From NCBI GenBank assembly GCA_913063125.1, contig CAJXZM010000027.1:1-45797 (forward strand): 45,797 nucleotides of DNA, given 5' to 3'. This stretch comes from an uncultured Gammaproteobacteria bacterium. GTDB lineage: Bacteria > Pseudomonadota > Gammaproteobacteria > Pseudomonadales > Ketobacteraceae. Positions 25,814 through 33,900 of the stretch are shown here, piece by piece. Position 1 is the stretch's first letter; each line of letters opens with the position of its first letter. The translations under genes and the position numbers were made by a program. The notes below the pieces were generated by a model. It worked only from the letters and a program-made list of their open reading frames with translations, had not been told where the DNA came from and searched no databases.

Positions 25814-26251
25814 CTAACTTAATGCTGTTTTTGTTAGTGTTTTTCTGTGGATCAGGGCCCAAAATATAGGCAATAGAACAACAGAGGTAGACACAATGTC
25901 TGTAGCTGTGTGGTATTCCTGATAGATCATTAATAAAGCATACAGCCAGAATGACAGCACAGATAATATCAAAAGAGCTTTGTTTTTTGATGACAGATAC
26001 ACTACAAACACTAGAGACAACGCGGTATGAGTTGAGTAATCCAGATCAAATGCTGGCCATATCCTAAGGCTATTATCCAACATCATGACGAAGTAGACGA
26101 TTATAATTGAAATAATAACTGAGCTAAACTCAACGGATTTTCTCCTGAATCCAAGCTTAAATATATCCATCGCTAAGATAACCATGGAAATAACAAATAG
26201 CGTTGGAATATAAGAATCAGCAATTACATCAAGCTGTTGATAAGTGAGCAT
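25814..26251 (-). CDS. Small membrane protein with PAP2-like motifs
   Basis: 145 residues; start backed by AAGGAAAGGT. It has about five hydrophobic segments. The DYSTHTALS stretch (residues 71-79) and the QEYHTATDIVS stretch (111-121) look like motifs 2 and 3 of the PAP2 phosphatase superfamily (STH..A and H-x3-D). The first phosphatase motif (KxxxxxxRP) is not seen and the protein is shorter than most PAP2 enzymes, so it could be a reduced or inactive relative. Its substrate, if any, would be a membrane lipid phosphate. It is an isolated gene in a sparse region. Confidence 0.6.
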   Translation of the reverse strand: MLTYQQLDVIADSYIPTLFVISMVILAMDIFKLGFRRKSVEFSSVIISIIIVYFVMMLDNSLRIWPAFDLDYSTHTALSLVFVVYLSSKNKALLILSVLSFWLYALLMIYQEYHTATDIVSTSVVLLPIFWALIHRKTLTKTALS

Positions 26252-26557
26252 ACCTTTCCTTAGCTAACGATTGTAGGCAAGAAAGCTGCATCTCCTGACT
26301 ACTTGTGTTTAATGGTGATTGGCGGATATTAACCGATCCATTGAATTTTATCTGTAGGGCTTGTCTTTTGCGGTATTGGCAGCAGGGGCTGTTTTTCCAA
26401 TTGCAGTCATGGATGGGAGATACCTGAACTCTCCAAAATAGGGGAGTGATTACAAAACTGCAACGATATCGATCTTGCTGTTACATGAAGGAAGCAGGAT
26501 AATTATGTCCACTATAGGAATAGAAATTGTTACGAGGTTCAAGGAGAAGTCATTCGC
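26252..26557. other. Intergenic region
   Basis: 306 bases between the PAP2-like gene (-) and the RMF-like gene (+). It presumably carries the promoters of both. A CAGC/GCTG stem followed by five T near 26385-26400 is too weak to call a terminator. Short ORFs such as the one from 26505 end within about 25 codons and overlap the next gene in another frame, so I reject them. Confidence 0.4.
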
Positions 26558-26773
26558 ATGGAGCAAGATAAAGATTTAATTAAAGATAATGCCTTTACAT
26601 TCGGAGCAGCGGCTGCCTTTAAAGGCCGAGCTATTGCATCGAATCCCTATCATACCTTCTCGTCAGATTACAAACTATGGCGAATGGGATGGATGGATCA
26701 TGTTATTGCTGAACAGAAAATTCACACAGAGACATCTCAAGGTATTTCCCGTTTATGCATTTCAGCAGCTTAA
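26558..26773 (+). CDS. RMF-like small protein (ribosome modulation factor family)
   Basis: 71 residues; AAGGAGA is about ten bases before the ATG. The central stretch has AFKGRA, then NPYHTFSSDYKLW followed by GWMDHV. This spacing of G-R-A, NPY, W and GW is the pattern of ribosome modulation factor, which dimerises 70S ribosomes in stationary phase. The first 13 residues and the last 20 are longer than in classical RMF (about 55 residues), so it may be a divergent relative with another partner. It is a recognised pattern rather than a proven homologue. Confidence 0.7.
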   Translation: MEQDKDLIKDNAFTFGAAAAFKGRAIASNPYHTFSSDYKLWRMGWMDHVIAEQKIHTETSQGISRLCISAA

Positions 26774-26830
26774 GTGATAATAATATCACAGCGTTATATC
26801 GGGCAATTTAACAAATAAAGTGAGAATAGA

Positions 26831-27205
26831 ATGGAATCAACACTTAAATATATTTTGTACACAATATTCTTAGTATCTCTTATCACAGGGTTGAATATTC
26901 TTATTGGAGGTTCTTTATCCGTACCGGGTGCCACAATTGGTGCTCAAGCTCAAATCGACAATGAATTACGATTCTTTTCAATGTTTTGGGTTGCGTATGG
27001 AGGCTTTTGTTTCTGGGTTGCAAGGAACATTGGTGAACGTATTAACTATATTCCATTTATCGCGGCAGTCTTCTTCTTAGGCGGTATCGGAAGGTTATTT
27101 TCGATGATAATGGTTGGAAGTCCTGGAAATTTTTTAATAGGGGCTATGGTTTTGGAGTTTGTTTTGCCAATTATAATTTATGTTATTTACAAAAAAACAA
27201 AGTAA
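26831..27205 (+). CDS. DUF4345-type membrane protein
   Basis: 124 residues with four hydrophobic segments, in keeping with the DUF4345 family: a first helix with GLNILIGG, a second with FRFFSMFWVAYGG-like residues around position 50, then the short charged link IGERINY and two more helices. The function of the family is unknown. It follows the RMF-like gene by 57 bases on the same strand but looks functionally unrelated. Confidence 0.75.
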   Translation: MESTLKYILYTIFLVSLITGLNILIGGSLSVPGATIGAQAQIDNELRFFSMFWVAYGGFCFWVARNIGERINYIPFIAAVFFLGGIGRLFSMIMVGSPGNFLIGAMVLEFVLPIIIYVIYKKTK

Positions 27206-27289
27206 TCAAAAGCTGACTCTTGTTGCAGCTTGTGGGTAGTACACTCAGAAAAATAGTAGAAATAATTTATTTGTGGCTATTGCAATCGA

Positions 27290-27303
27290 GGGGCCATCGC
27301 CCC
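27290..27303. terminator. Short GC hairpin between convergent genes
   Basis: GGGGC at 27290-27294 pairs with GCCCC at 27299-27303 around a four-base loop, between the DUF4345 gene (+) and the GNAT gene (-). There is no T run; a weak terminator at best. Confidence 0.3.
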
Positions 27304-27350
27304 GTGTCAATGAAAACGTAGGGCACAAAATTTCAAGTTGGCCGTATTTG

Positions 27351-27770
27351 TTATATATGCAGTTGTTTCTGTAGAAAATAGCTAGTATGCCCCTTGGGCA
27401 TATCAGATAGCTCACCAAAAATTGAATATCCAGCTTTTACGTAAAACCCCAGAGCCTGAAAAGTAGTTGTCTCGAGACGAATATTGTTTGTGTCTTTTGA
27501 TAAAGCATATTCTTCCATTTCAGATAAGAGTTTTGTTCCCCAGCCACTTTTACGAATACTGTCATCAATCCAAAGTCCTTGGACATGCATCCAATTCCAG
27601 TTGATTTCCGCCAGAATCCCCCCAACTATGAAGCCGGAATCATTTTTCACAAAAGACGAAATACTTTCTTTGTGTACTGCTCCAGTAAAAGACTCATTAT
27701 ATTTGGTTAGACCAGACTTCAAAGCATCAAAATCGCCATCTTGAGGTGGTAAAGGTTGTGTTATCTCCAT
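27351..27770 (-). CDS. GNAT-family N-acetyltransferase
   Basis: 139 residues from ATG 27770, preceded by AGAAGGACAGT; an upstream ATG at 27797 has no such site. The acetyl-CoA loop is seen in RKSGWGTKLL, after beta-4 (VQGLWIDD). The fold then continues with LETTTFQALGFYVKAGY, the beta-5/alpha-4 region of GNAT enzymes. The substrate cannot be inferred: the family covers antibiotics, amines and protein N-termini. It is convergent with the DUF4345 gene and has no obvious partners. Confidence 0.85.
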   Translation of the reverse strand: MEITQPLPPQDGDFDALKSGLTKYNESFTGAVHKESISSFVKNDSGFIVGGILAEINWNWMHVQGLWIDDSIRKSGWGTKLLSEMEEYALSKDTNNIRLETTTFQALGFYVKAGYSIFGELSDMPKGHTSYFLQKQLHI

Positions 27771-28072
27771 ACTGTCCTTCTGTATACTTCGATTCAAAAT
27801 ACTGATTATAGTTTTATTCTATACCCACGAATATTCCAATTTGTGGGACAGAAAGAAGAAAGCTTTTCGGTTCGCTCTATTGAAGCATTAGCACCAGTGG
27901 CAAGTTATTCCACTATGCAGCCAAGCTGGATTTACGCCAGTTAGGCAAAATCTCACTAAAGCTGCCATAAGTCTTCAAGACGTGCCCCAGCTTTCAGCGA
28001 CCGGTTTCCCTACCTTGATCTGCGATTTCAGTCAAACAAACGATTCTGGCTGAAGTGTTGATGCCAAGGTGC
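27771..28072. other. Intergenic region, nothing recognised
   Basis: 302 bases upstream of the GNAT gene and downstream of the polytopic membrane protein. I searched both strands for known motifs and saw no coding frame of note, repeat, terminator or RNA. Confidence 0.35.
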
Positions 28073-29344
28073 TTATACTTTTGCTGTGCGGTTTTTGCGG
28101 GTTGGAATATTCTCTAAAGTAAACTTTTCTATTCTAACGTGCGCCAAAATAGCCGCAATTAATCTCGCTACCCCCATTAACATTGCTGTCGGTATTAATG
28201 AAACAGCTGTAAACCCTATAATATTATCAAAATCACCACTTGAACCAATTCCATATGCCGCTGTAGACGATAATATGGCAATACGAATAAGAAATACTTT
28301 TCCATTTGCTGGTGTTGTAGCAATGATAAAATGTAAAAGGATACAAAATATATATAGAGCGCCAGAGTATACACTGCCCGGATAAATGATGTTGATAGGC
28401 CAAATCGTTAATGCCATGATTGTTGTAGCTATAAATAATACGTAGCCTATAGTTTTCAAGTTGGGTGTGGAATAGTCCTGACTACTTGTTTGCCTCTGAC
28501 TAAAAAATCGGATGGCTTTACCAATACACAGGGGAAAAACAAAAAATGTTATTCCCATATTGATGTGTAAATACAGATCGTGATAAATGTCTGTACCAGG
28601 ACGATAAATATCTAATAATAATGCTGATAAAAGTACACTCAGTAGTAAAACACTTGCTTGAAATGCCAAAGCTTTTGCTGAGTGTGATGACCACCCGATA
28701 AATATAGTCAGCAATATACCTATTGTGAACATATATGGGCCACTCCACAAAGATAACCTAGATATGTCCAGTGCACAAATAGAGAATAATAATAGGATGT
28801 TTATAGCCAACAATCTGTTTGGTAACCTTTGGCTGCCGGCAGATACGTTTTTTGTAGTTTCTGGGGTTGAAGAATGCTTCTTTGGCTGGAATGTTTTTCC
28901 GAGACTGACTACCAGTAGAATGCCTATTAAAGTTTCTAACAAATCAGGATTGGGGAGGGGGGGTTGGCTGAACATGGAAGTTAGCGAGTAGAGACTTGTA
29001 GTGCCTATTAATAATATTAGTATACGGGATAAATATTCTTTCGTTGTGTCGGCGACTATACCAATTTTCAAGTATAAAGTGGTTGTCGCCAGTATAGTGA
29101 CGACAACAAAAACAATATTCCAGGATGATTTATCGGGTTGAGATTCTTGATAAAGAAAAGTGCACCATTCGATTAGCGTTACGGCAATAATTAGTGTTCG
29201 ACCAGTAAATACGTTATTTTTGGATAGCCCCTCTTGTTGGCCTCTGTTGTTCCACAATATGATAGCGAGCGTTGTCAGCGCAGTAACTAGCATAAGCATG
29301 AATGCAAATGAAGGGTGGAACATAAATTCTCGAATAAATGGCAT
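28073..29344 (-). CDS. Polytopic membrane protein of unknown function
   Basis: 423 residues with about eleven hydrophobic segments; start supported by AAGGAAAGGT. I recognise no transporter, kinase or enzyme motif. The loops are short and partly charged; a longer soluble loop near residues 150-180 (KKHSSTPETTKNVSAG) may be cytoplasmic. The last 25 residues are basic (ENIPTRKNRTAKV), in keeping with a cytoplasmic C-terminus by the positive-inside rule. It stands alone in a sparse stretch next to a decayed intron fragment. Confidence 0.75.
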   Translation of the reverse strand: MPFIREFMFHPSFAFMLMLVTALTTLAIILWNNRGQQEGLSKNNVFTGRTLIIAVTLIEWCTFLYQESQPDKSSWNIVFVVVTILATTTLYLKIGIVADTTKEYLSRILILLIGTTSLYSLTSMFSQPPLPNPDLLETLIGILLVVSLGKTFQPKKHSSTPETTKNVSAGSQRLPNRLLAINILLLFSICALDISRLSLWSGPYMFTIGILLTIFIGWSSHSAKALAFQASVLLLSVLLSALLLDIYRPGTDIYHDLYLHINMGITFFVFPLCIGKAIRFFSQRQTSSQDYSTPNLKTIGYVLFIATTIMALTIWPINIIYPGSVYSGALYIFCILLHFIIATTPANGKVFLIRIAILSSTAAYGIGSSGDFDNIIGFTAVSLIPTAMLMGVARLIAAILAHVRIEKFTLENIPTRKNRTAKV

Positions 29345-30026
29345 AACGACCTTTCCTTTGTCGAATAAAGCAATGTTGCGGCAATATTAACTTTGATCGA
29401 CATATTATGTCAATGCGGAGGCCTTCTTAGTTATTCGGTTCTGTTTGTGGTTAGCCCCTACGTATAGGTAAATTATTATGTACACTTTCATTTCTTTTGT
29501 AATGCAGATAGGAGAGATTTTGCTTGGCTGATTTAGGACGCGACGTACCTTTTTTCATGCATTCTATCTAATCAGTAAACAAAACGGTATAGGAGGCATG
29601 CTTGAATTCTTTTAGGAAATATCTCACACGACTTTTTCCGCTTTGTAGGAAAACCCACAGATTTGCAAATGTCAGGTTTTGACCGGTAAAGGGCGGGACT
29701 TGCCATCCGCCACTTAAAAACTGTTAGTGACTACTTGGCGGGGATAACGCATACCAAAGAACTAACCACGCATTTACGAGGATGGATCAATTATTTTGGA
29801 ATAGCCCAAGGTTATCAACAGTGCATTGACCTTGATTATTGGATTCGTAGACGCTTGTAGCGTAGGTTTCTCGCTAGAATCCCAGCTGCAAAAAGTGCGT
29901 CCAAAAATCATGGGTGAGGAGGATGAATGGGCCATAAAAGATGATCGAAATAATCTATGTAGGTAGTGATTTCGTCAGGAGGGGGATGGTATTGCATTGC
30001 CTATTTTGGGCGGGTAATGGCTCTTT
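29345..30026. other. 682-base noncoding stretch with a mobile-element scar
   Basis: It contains a decayed group II intron reverse-transcriptase fragment (29705-29860, separate entry). The rest is AT-rich with no complete gene. The 79-codon frame at 29966-30205 mostly overlaps the gene at 30027 on the other strand and has no domain support. Confidence 0.5.
29705..29860 (+). pseudogene. Group II intron reverse transcriptase/maturase, C-terminal remnant
   Basis: Read in the frame starting at 29705, the sequence encodes IRHLKTVSDYLAG, then THLRGWINYFGIAQ, then LDYWIRRRL, ending in a TAG at 29858-29860. This is the GIIM/maturase end of group II intron-encoded proteins (LRGW-x-NYF followed by W-x-RRR). 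The rest of the reverse transcriptase (YADD motif and upstream) is missing, and the frame is open over only about 50 codons. It is a broken relic, not an active intron. Confidence 0.7.
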
Positions 30027-30722
30027 TTAGGTTAGGGTACGCGCGTATTTATTCACTCCACAATGGATATATTTCATTCCAAGGGTACGATAAACGTGAG
30101 AATAAAATTTCCATTGGTTATCTGTATTTCGGCGACCAAAGATGGTTGCCTTCATTCGAAATTCGATACCACCATTTTCCGACATATAGGAAAATGGTGA
30201 GATAATTCGACCGAGTGATTTGTTTGCTTGACTAAAAGTTTGATCCAGCATTTCAGTTTGCTTGTGCGCTTGCATTTTCAGTGCGCCCACTACTCCGTTT
30301 ACGTCGTTAAGATGCTGCGATCCGAAATCTACTGCATTGGAATGTACCACAGTGGCAGCACCGTCGCTGGACAAAGCCCCAGCACCAAATGAACATCCAT
30401 CCATTTGAGGCGTAAACATGTACGCGTGCTTTCTGCCTAAGATGGTGCTGTGACTATCGTTCTTATCGTAGTGGCACCAATATACCTTGCGAGTGTATTT
30501 TGGTGCAGGTGGAGCACCTGGGTCTTCAACCAGATGTAAATGACACACTTTGCTATTAGGGCGAGGAGCGTTATCAATTGCAGGCGCGTAGGGGCTTTCA
30601 ACCACAAACGCAGTAACTTCGTTAGTTATAGGTTTTTGAAACTGATTACTTAGAACTACACGTACTACATGCGTCTTCATAAATTGATAAGGGGAATCGC
30701 AGAATTCTTCATCCAATGACAT
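30027..30722 (-). CDS. Hypothetical protein with a possible Cys/His deamidase-like site
   Basis: 231 residues; GAGGAG ten bases before the ATG. No family firmly recognised. The central stretch MDGCSFGAGALSSDG, then AATVVHSNA, puts Cys110 and His127 seventeen residues apart, the spacing I recall for the catalytic pair of CheD-type glutamine deamidases, whose fold is shared by CNF toxins. The C-terminal segment IFGRRNTDNQWKFYSHVY resembles strand pairs of toxin-like domains. There is no signal peptide, no T6SS or PAAR gene, and no obvious immunity gene. The deamidase idea is low-confidence inference from motif spacing only. Confidence 0.55.
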   Translation of the reverse strand: MSLDEEFCDSPYQFMKTHVVRVVLSNQFQKPITNEVTAFVVESPYAPAIDNAPRPNSKVCHLHLVEDPGAPPAPKYTRKVYWCHYDKNDSHSTILGRKHAYMFTPQMDGCSFGAGALSSDGAATVVHSNAVDFGSQHLNDVNGVVGALKMQAHKQTEMLDQTFSQANKSLGRIISPFSYMSENGGIEFRMKATIFGRRNTDNQWKFYSHVYRTLGMKYIHCGVNKYARTLT

Positions 30723-31077
30723 GCTGAGCGCGCTCCTCGGAAATGATGACTATTGTATGGTAAACGTGTCGGTAATTATTACGAGGAGTGAATCTAACAC
30801 ACTGTATTAATGTGGGAAATTGAAATATTGGTTATTTGCTATTTGCGATGAGACCATATTCATAGCTCTTCATCTACACCAAACCGCTCTAGAATCGGTG
30901 ACTCAGGTGCAGCGATATGTCTCTGCCTATCCTTTCGAATGAAGCGTTGCCTACTGTGAGATATTTCCTACACGAGCTATAGTCAATTTCAGTTTCTTTC
31001 CTCTGGGTAACAGAATAGAATACGCCGCCCATGTGTCTGTCTAGTCACGGAAATAAAAATAATCAGGGAAATGATTT
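30723..31077. other. Divergent intergenic region
   Basis: 355 bases between the Cys/His protein (-) and the L-domain lipoprotein (+). It must carry both promoters. A near-palindrome GTAATTATTAC lies at about 30773-30783, close to the left gene. No ORF or RNA recognised. Confidence 0.4.
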
Positions 31078-32940
31078 ATGGCCAACGCAAAACTCTTCAG
31101 TTTATTTACTCTCGTTGCTGTTTTATGCGGGTGTAACCTCACCGTTGAAAATTCAGGCGGGGGAGTGGTTAGCTCCAGTGATGTACGAATCAATTGTGGC
31201 GAGGTTTGTACGGCAGCTTATAGCAATACGAACAATGAACTTATCACCCTAACAGCCGTGCCCGATGCTGGGTATCAATTTACGGGTTGGGGAGGGGAAT
31301 GTGCAGAGTTAGACGAGTGTGTTGTGAGTATGGGGGCAGCTTCTCAAGATCGATTGGTTACTGCACAGTTTTCAAAGGCTGCTTATGGTATTGGAGGGAA
31401 AATTATAGGCCTAGAAGGTTCTTTACGGCTATCCAATAATGGTGAAGACTTTGTAGACTTAGATGATTCTGATCTTACCTTCCTATTTTCGACATCTTTG
31501 ACAGAAGGTGAATTGTACAATGTTGAAGTTGTCGAAAGCCCTGAGAATCAAGCGTGTATTACAAAGAACAATACCGGAACGGTAGGTCAATCAGATATAG
31601 CTCACATAATCATTACATGTGAGCTAATAAACTTCCCCGACCCCAATGTTACTATTTCTACATTAGAATCCGAGCTGCTATCATTTTATGCAAAAGCCCC
31701 AATAATAGATCCAGAAAAGTACGATACTCGATACGTGTGGACTCTTATGCGTGGTATTGGTTATGGATCATCTAGAAAATATAGAGCATTGTACACCGGG
31801 CCAAGTAACACGCTTGATTTTGCCGTTGATGTAAGTCTCAATACGCACCCAAATTATGAAATCGTTTGTGAAATTCAGGTTAAAGAAATATCCGCTACTG
31901 ACTGGGTGAAAGAGGACTCTGTAATCTGGGAGTTTAAATTATTCACTGAACAGACTGCACCTATTTGGAAAGGCCATGCCTTTGTTCGAAATTTAAATGA
32001 TGTAGCTGCTCTAGAGGGAATGACCACAATTGAAGGTGATCTTATTATCGATGATATAAGCTTCGATACATTTGATTTTTTATCATCTATCACTGTAGTT
32101 GACGGCATGTTGAGCTTTATTAATAATCCAAATTTGAAATCATTGTCAGATTTAGGTACTGGAAACATTACAAGAGTATCAAAAAGCTTAGTGGTTTTCG
32201 GGAATGATTCTCTGACTTCGCTTTCTGGTTTAGACAACCTGCAATCAGTTCAACAGTTAAATATAAGCTTTAACAAGGGCCTAGAATCTATAGCAGGTTT
32301 AGATAATCTGCGCTCCATAGGTATAAACTTATCAATAAGATATAATGAAAATCTTAAAACAATATCGGCTTGGAAAAACCTTCAGGAGTTTTCCGGTCAT
32401 CTGTCTATAGGTGATAACCCAAAGCTCGAATCATTGACAGGATTGGAGAATGTTCAATCGCTCGAATCTGCTATTTTTTTACGAAACAACGCGTTAACGT
32501 CATTAGAAACATTAAGAAATCTCGAATCGATAAAAGGTCACTTATGGGCATCGGAGCTGACTAGCCTTACAGAACTGGGATTAGATAACCTTACCTCCAT
32601 TGGTGATGATTTTAGTTTCTCAAGCAACTATCAATTAACACAATTATCGGGGCTAGGAAACCTCGAAACTATTGGTGGTTCTTTTTCGGTGTCACACGGA
32701 ATATTTTCATCATTCTCCGGCCTTGAAAATCTTCGAGAAATTGGCGGATTTTTTAGGGTGGTTAATAATCAAAACCTAATATCGGTAACAGAATTAATTA
32801 GTCTACAACGTGTTTCGGGGGATTTCGAGTTCCTTTATAACCGCTCCTTATGTGATTCCAGTGTAGAGCCCTTGCAGATTCAGGTTCAAAACTCAGAAGG
32901 AATCGGGGGCAGTATTGATATCGGCAACAGTGGCTGCTAG
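31078..32940 (+). CDS. Lipoprotein with receptor-L-like leucine-rich repeats
   Basis: 620 residues; CAGGGAA is seven bases before the ATG. The signal peptide ends in the lipobox LCGC (Cys19), so the mature protein is lipidated. Residues 25-100 look like a small repeat domain with paired Cys (NCGEVC, GGECAELDEC) of the InlB/Big type (PDAGYQFTGWGGEC). Residues 105-185 form an Ig-like module with one pair of Cys. From about residue 290 on, there are eight or so imperfect repeats of the form LTSLSGLDNLQSVQQLNISF, as in receptor L domains (LSGLxNLxxIGGxLxI). They form a right-handed solenoid and often bind ligands at the surface. A likely role is surface recognition; the ligand is unknown. A strong hairpin follows at 32969. 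Confidence 0.85.
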   Translation: MANAKLFSLFTLVAVLCGCNLTVENSGGGVVSSSDVRINCGEVCTAAYSNTNNELITLTAVPDAGYQFTGWGGECAELDECVVSMGAASQDRLVTAQFSKAAYGIGGKIIGLEGSLRLSNNGEDFVDLDDSDLTFLFSTSLTEGELYNVEVVESPENQACITKNNTGTVGQSDIAHIIITCELINFPDPNVTISTLESELLSFYAKAPIIDPEKYDTRYVWTLMRGIGYGSSRKYRALYTGPSNTLDFAVDVSLNTHPNYEIVCEIQVKEISATDWVKEDSVIWEFKLFTEQTAPIWKGHAFVRNLNDVAALEGMTTIEGDLIIDDISFDTFDFLSSITVVDGMLSFINNPNLKSLSDLGTGNITRVSKSLVVFGNDSLTSLSGLDNLQSVQQLNISFNKGLESIAGLDNLRSIGINLSIRYNENLKTISAWKNLQEFSGHLSIGDNPKLESLTGLENVQSLESAIFLRNNALTSLETLRNLESIKGHLWASELTSLTELGLDNLTSIGDDFSFSSNYQLTQLSGLGNLETIGGSFSVSHGIFSSFSGLENLREIGGFFRVVNNQNLISVTELISLQRVSGDFEFLYNRSLCDSSVEPLQIQVQNSEGIGGSIDIGNSGC

Positions 32941-32968
32941 TAGCTAATCTAGTAGAGGTGTGAAACGA

Positions 32969-32987
32969 GGGGGGCATTGAGCCCCCC
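32969..32987 (+). terminator. GC-rich terminator hairpin after the lipoprotein gene
   Basis: A perfect 7-bp stem GGGGGGC / GCCCCCC around a five-base loop begins 29 bases after the stop codon and is followed by ATTTG. There is little T run, but its strength and position fit transcription termination of the upstream gene. Confidence 0.6.
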
Positions 32988-33213
32988 ATTTGATAGATAG
33001 AGTTGTCGCAACATCAGGGTATTCAATGGTTGCGTCGCATCCAGTGAAGCCATTCGCAAGCTAATAGCATCCAATGCGTTAGGTAAAAATCAACTGATTC
33101 TCATTGAAGGTATACGGTATTGGTTATCAATGCCGCTGGCAGCGCTCCTAATTTGGCGTAGGGCTATGCCTAGCGGATTTATTGTAAAAAATTGCAATTT
33201 GTTACTTGTTTTT

Positions 33214-33269
33214 CACCTCATTAGACTATTTAATTAATCAATTGATCAAATAAATGGCCTAATGAGGTG
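33214..33269 (+). promoter_or_regulatory. Nested palindrome over the TetR gene start (operator and possible SD-blocking hairpin)
   Basis: Two symmetric layers share one centre (33241.5). The outer arms CACCTCATTAG (33214-33224) and CTAATGAGGTG (33259-33269) are perfect inverted repeats. An inner imperfect palindrome (33229-33254, arms TTTAATTAATC / GATCAAATAAA around AATT, 2 mismatches per arm) is typical in size for a TetR operator. The right outer arm contains GAGG, the ribosome binding site for the GTG start at 33274, so in RNA it could pair with CACCTC and block translation. Operator function is inferred from position; the symmetry is seen directly. Confidence 0.6.
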
Positions 33270-33273
33270 TTAT

Positions 33274-33900
33274 GTGAAAGCAAACCGCGGTCGACCATCG
33301 GACCCTGGGGTACAGCAAGAACGCAAAACGCGGCTGATTGAGGCCGCTCACAACCTGTTGGCCGAGAAAAGTTTCCGAAATATTACTATTCGTGAGCTTG
33401 CTAGTGAAGCTGGTATGCAATCAGCGATGATCAGCTATTACTTTGGTAGCAAAGAAGGGTTGTTTATTGCCCTATTAGAAGACTTGTCAACGCAACACTT
33501 CTCCTCCTTGGAGCACCTAGCCGATAGTGATGAGCCGTTAAAAGGTTTTATCTTTGCGACGTTAGAGTACCTTAGGGGAAGCCGCATCATGGGACGTTTT
33601 TTGATTGACGATGTTGTGGGTCAGCCTGGGCCATTAGGGGAACGCTTTATGGAGTTGTTTCCTAAGCGTATGAAGGCCTTTCTACCAAAGCTGATTACTC
33701 AAGAACAAAACCTAGGGCGGATACGGAAAGATCTAAATCCGCGCTGGGCAGCATTCTCGTTAATGAATATGTTATTGATGCCTTTTTTTGCAGAGCCAGT
33801 AAGGGAGCGAGCATGGGACATATCAAAACAGGATGTTAATAGCCCTCAGTGGGCGGATCATATTTATCAGATGTTTATTCAGGGTGTTGAGGAAAAGTGA
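33274..33900 (+). CDS. TetR-family transcriptional regulator
   Basis: 208 residues from GTG 33274, the only start with a well-spaced GAGG (six bases); ATG 33262 lacks one. The N-terminal helix-turn-helix shows AHNLLAEKSFRNITIRELA, then MISYYFGSKEGLF, the TetR recognition helix. The C-terminal ligand domain is helical and lacks recognisable contacts. It is the first gene of a probable operon with HlyD and RND genes, whose start overlaps its stop (TGATG at 33898-33902). It is probably an autorepressor acting at the palindrome 33214-33269 that releases when an efflux substrate binds. Confidence 0.93.
   Translation: MKANRGRPSDPGVQQERKTRLIEAAHNLLAEKSFRNITIRELASEAGMQSAMISYYFGSKEGLFIALLEDLSTQHFSSLEHLADSDEPLKGFIFATLEYLRGSRIMGRFLIDDVVGQPGPLGERFMELFPKRMKAFLPKLITQEQNLGRIRKDLNPRWAAFSLMNMLLMPFFAEPVRERAWDISKQDVNSPQWADHIYQMFIQGVEEK

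Larger units (their letters stand above)
32941..33273. other. Intergenic region before the RND operon
   Basis: 333 bases containing a terminator hairpin near the left end and the nested TetR-type palindrome at the right end (both listed separately). Between them nothing is recognised. Confidence 0.5.

Noticed and set aside
26385-26405. CAGC...GCTG hairpin followed by T run as terminator
   Set aside because: A four-base stem is too weak, and no gene on the + strand ends upstream of it.
26505-26580. Short ORF from ATG 26505 in another frame before the RMF-like gene
   Set aside because: It ends after about 24 codons, has no domain and overlaps the better-supported gene.
25740-28000. GTTAGGC-like strings near 25793 and 27945, suggesting integron attC sites
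   Set aside because: The matching inverted core (RYYYAAC ... GTTRRRY) and the cassette arrangement in one orientation are absent, and no integrase is seen.
29966-30205. 79-codon frame on the + strand
   Set aside because: It mostly overlaps the gene at 30027 on the minus strand, which has a good ribosome site and a coherent protein.
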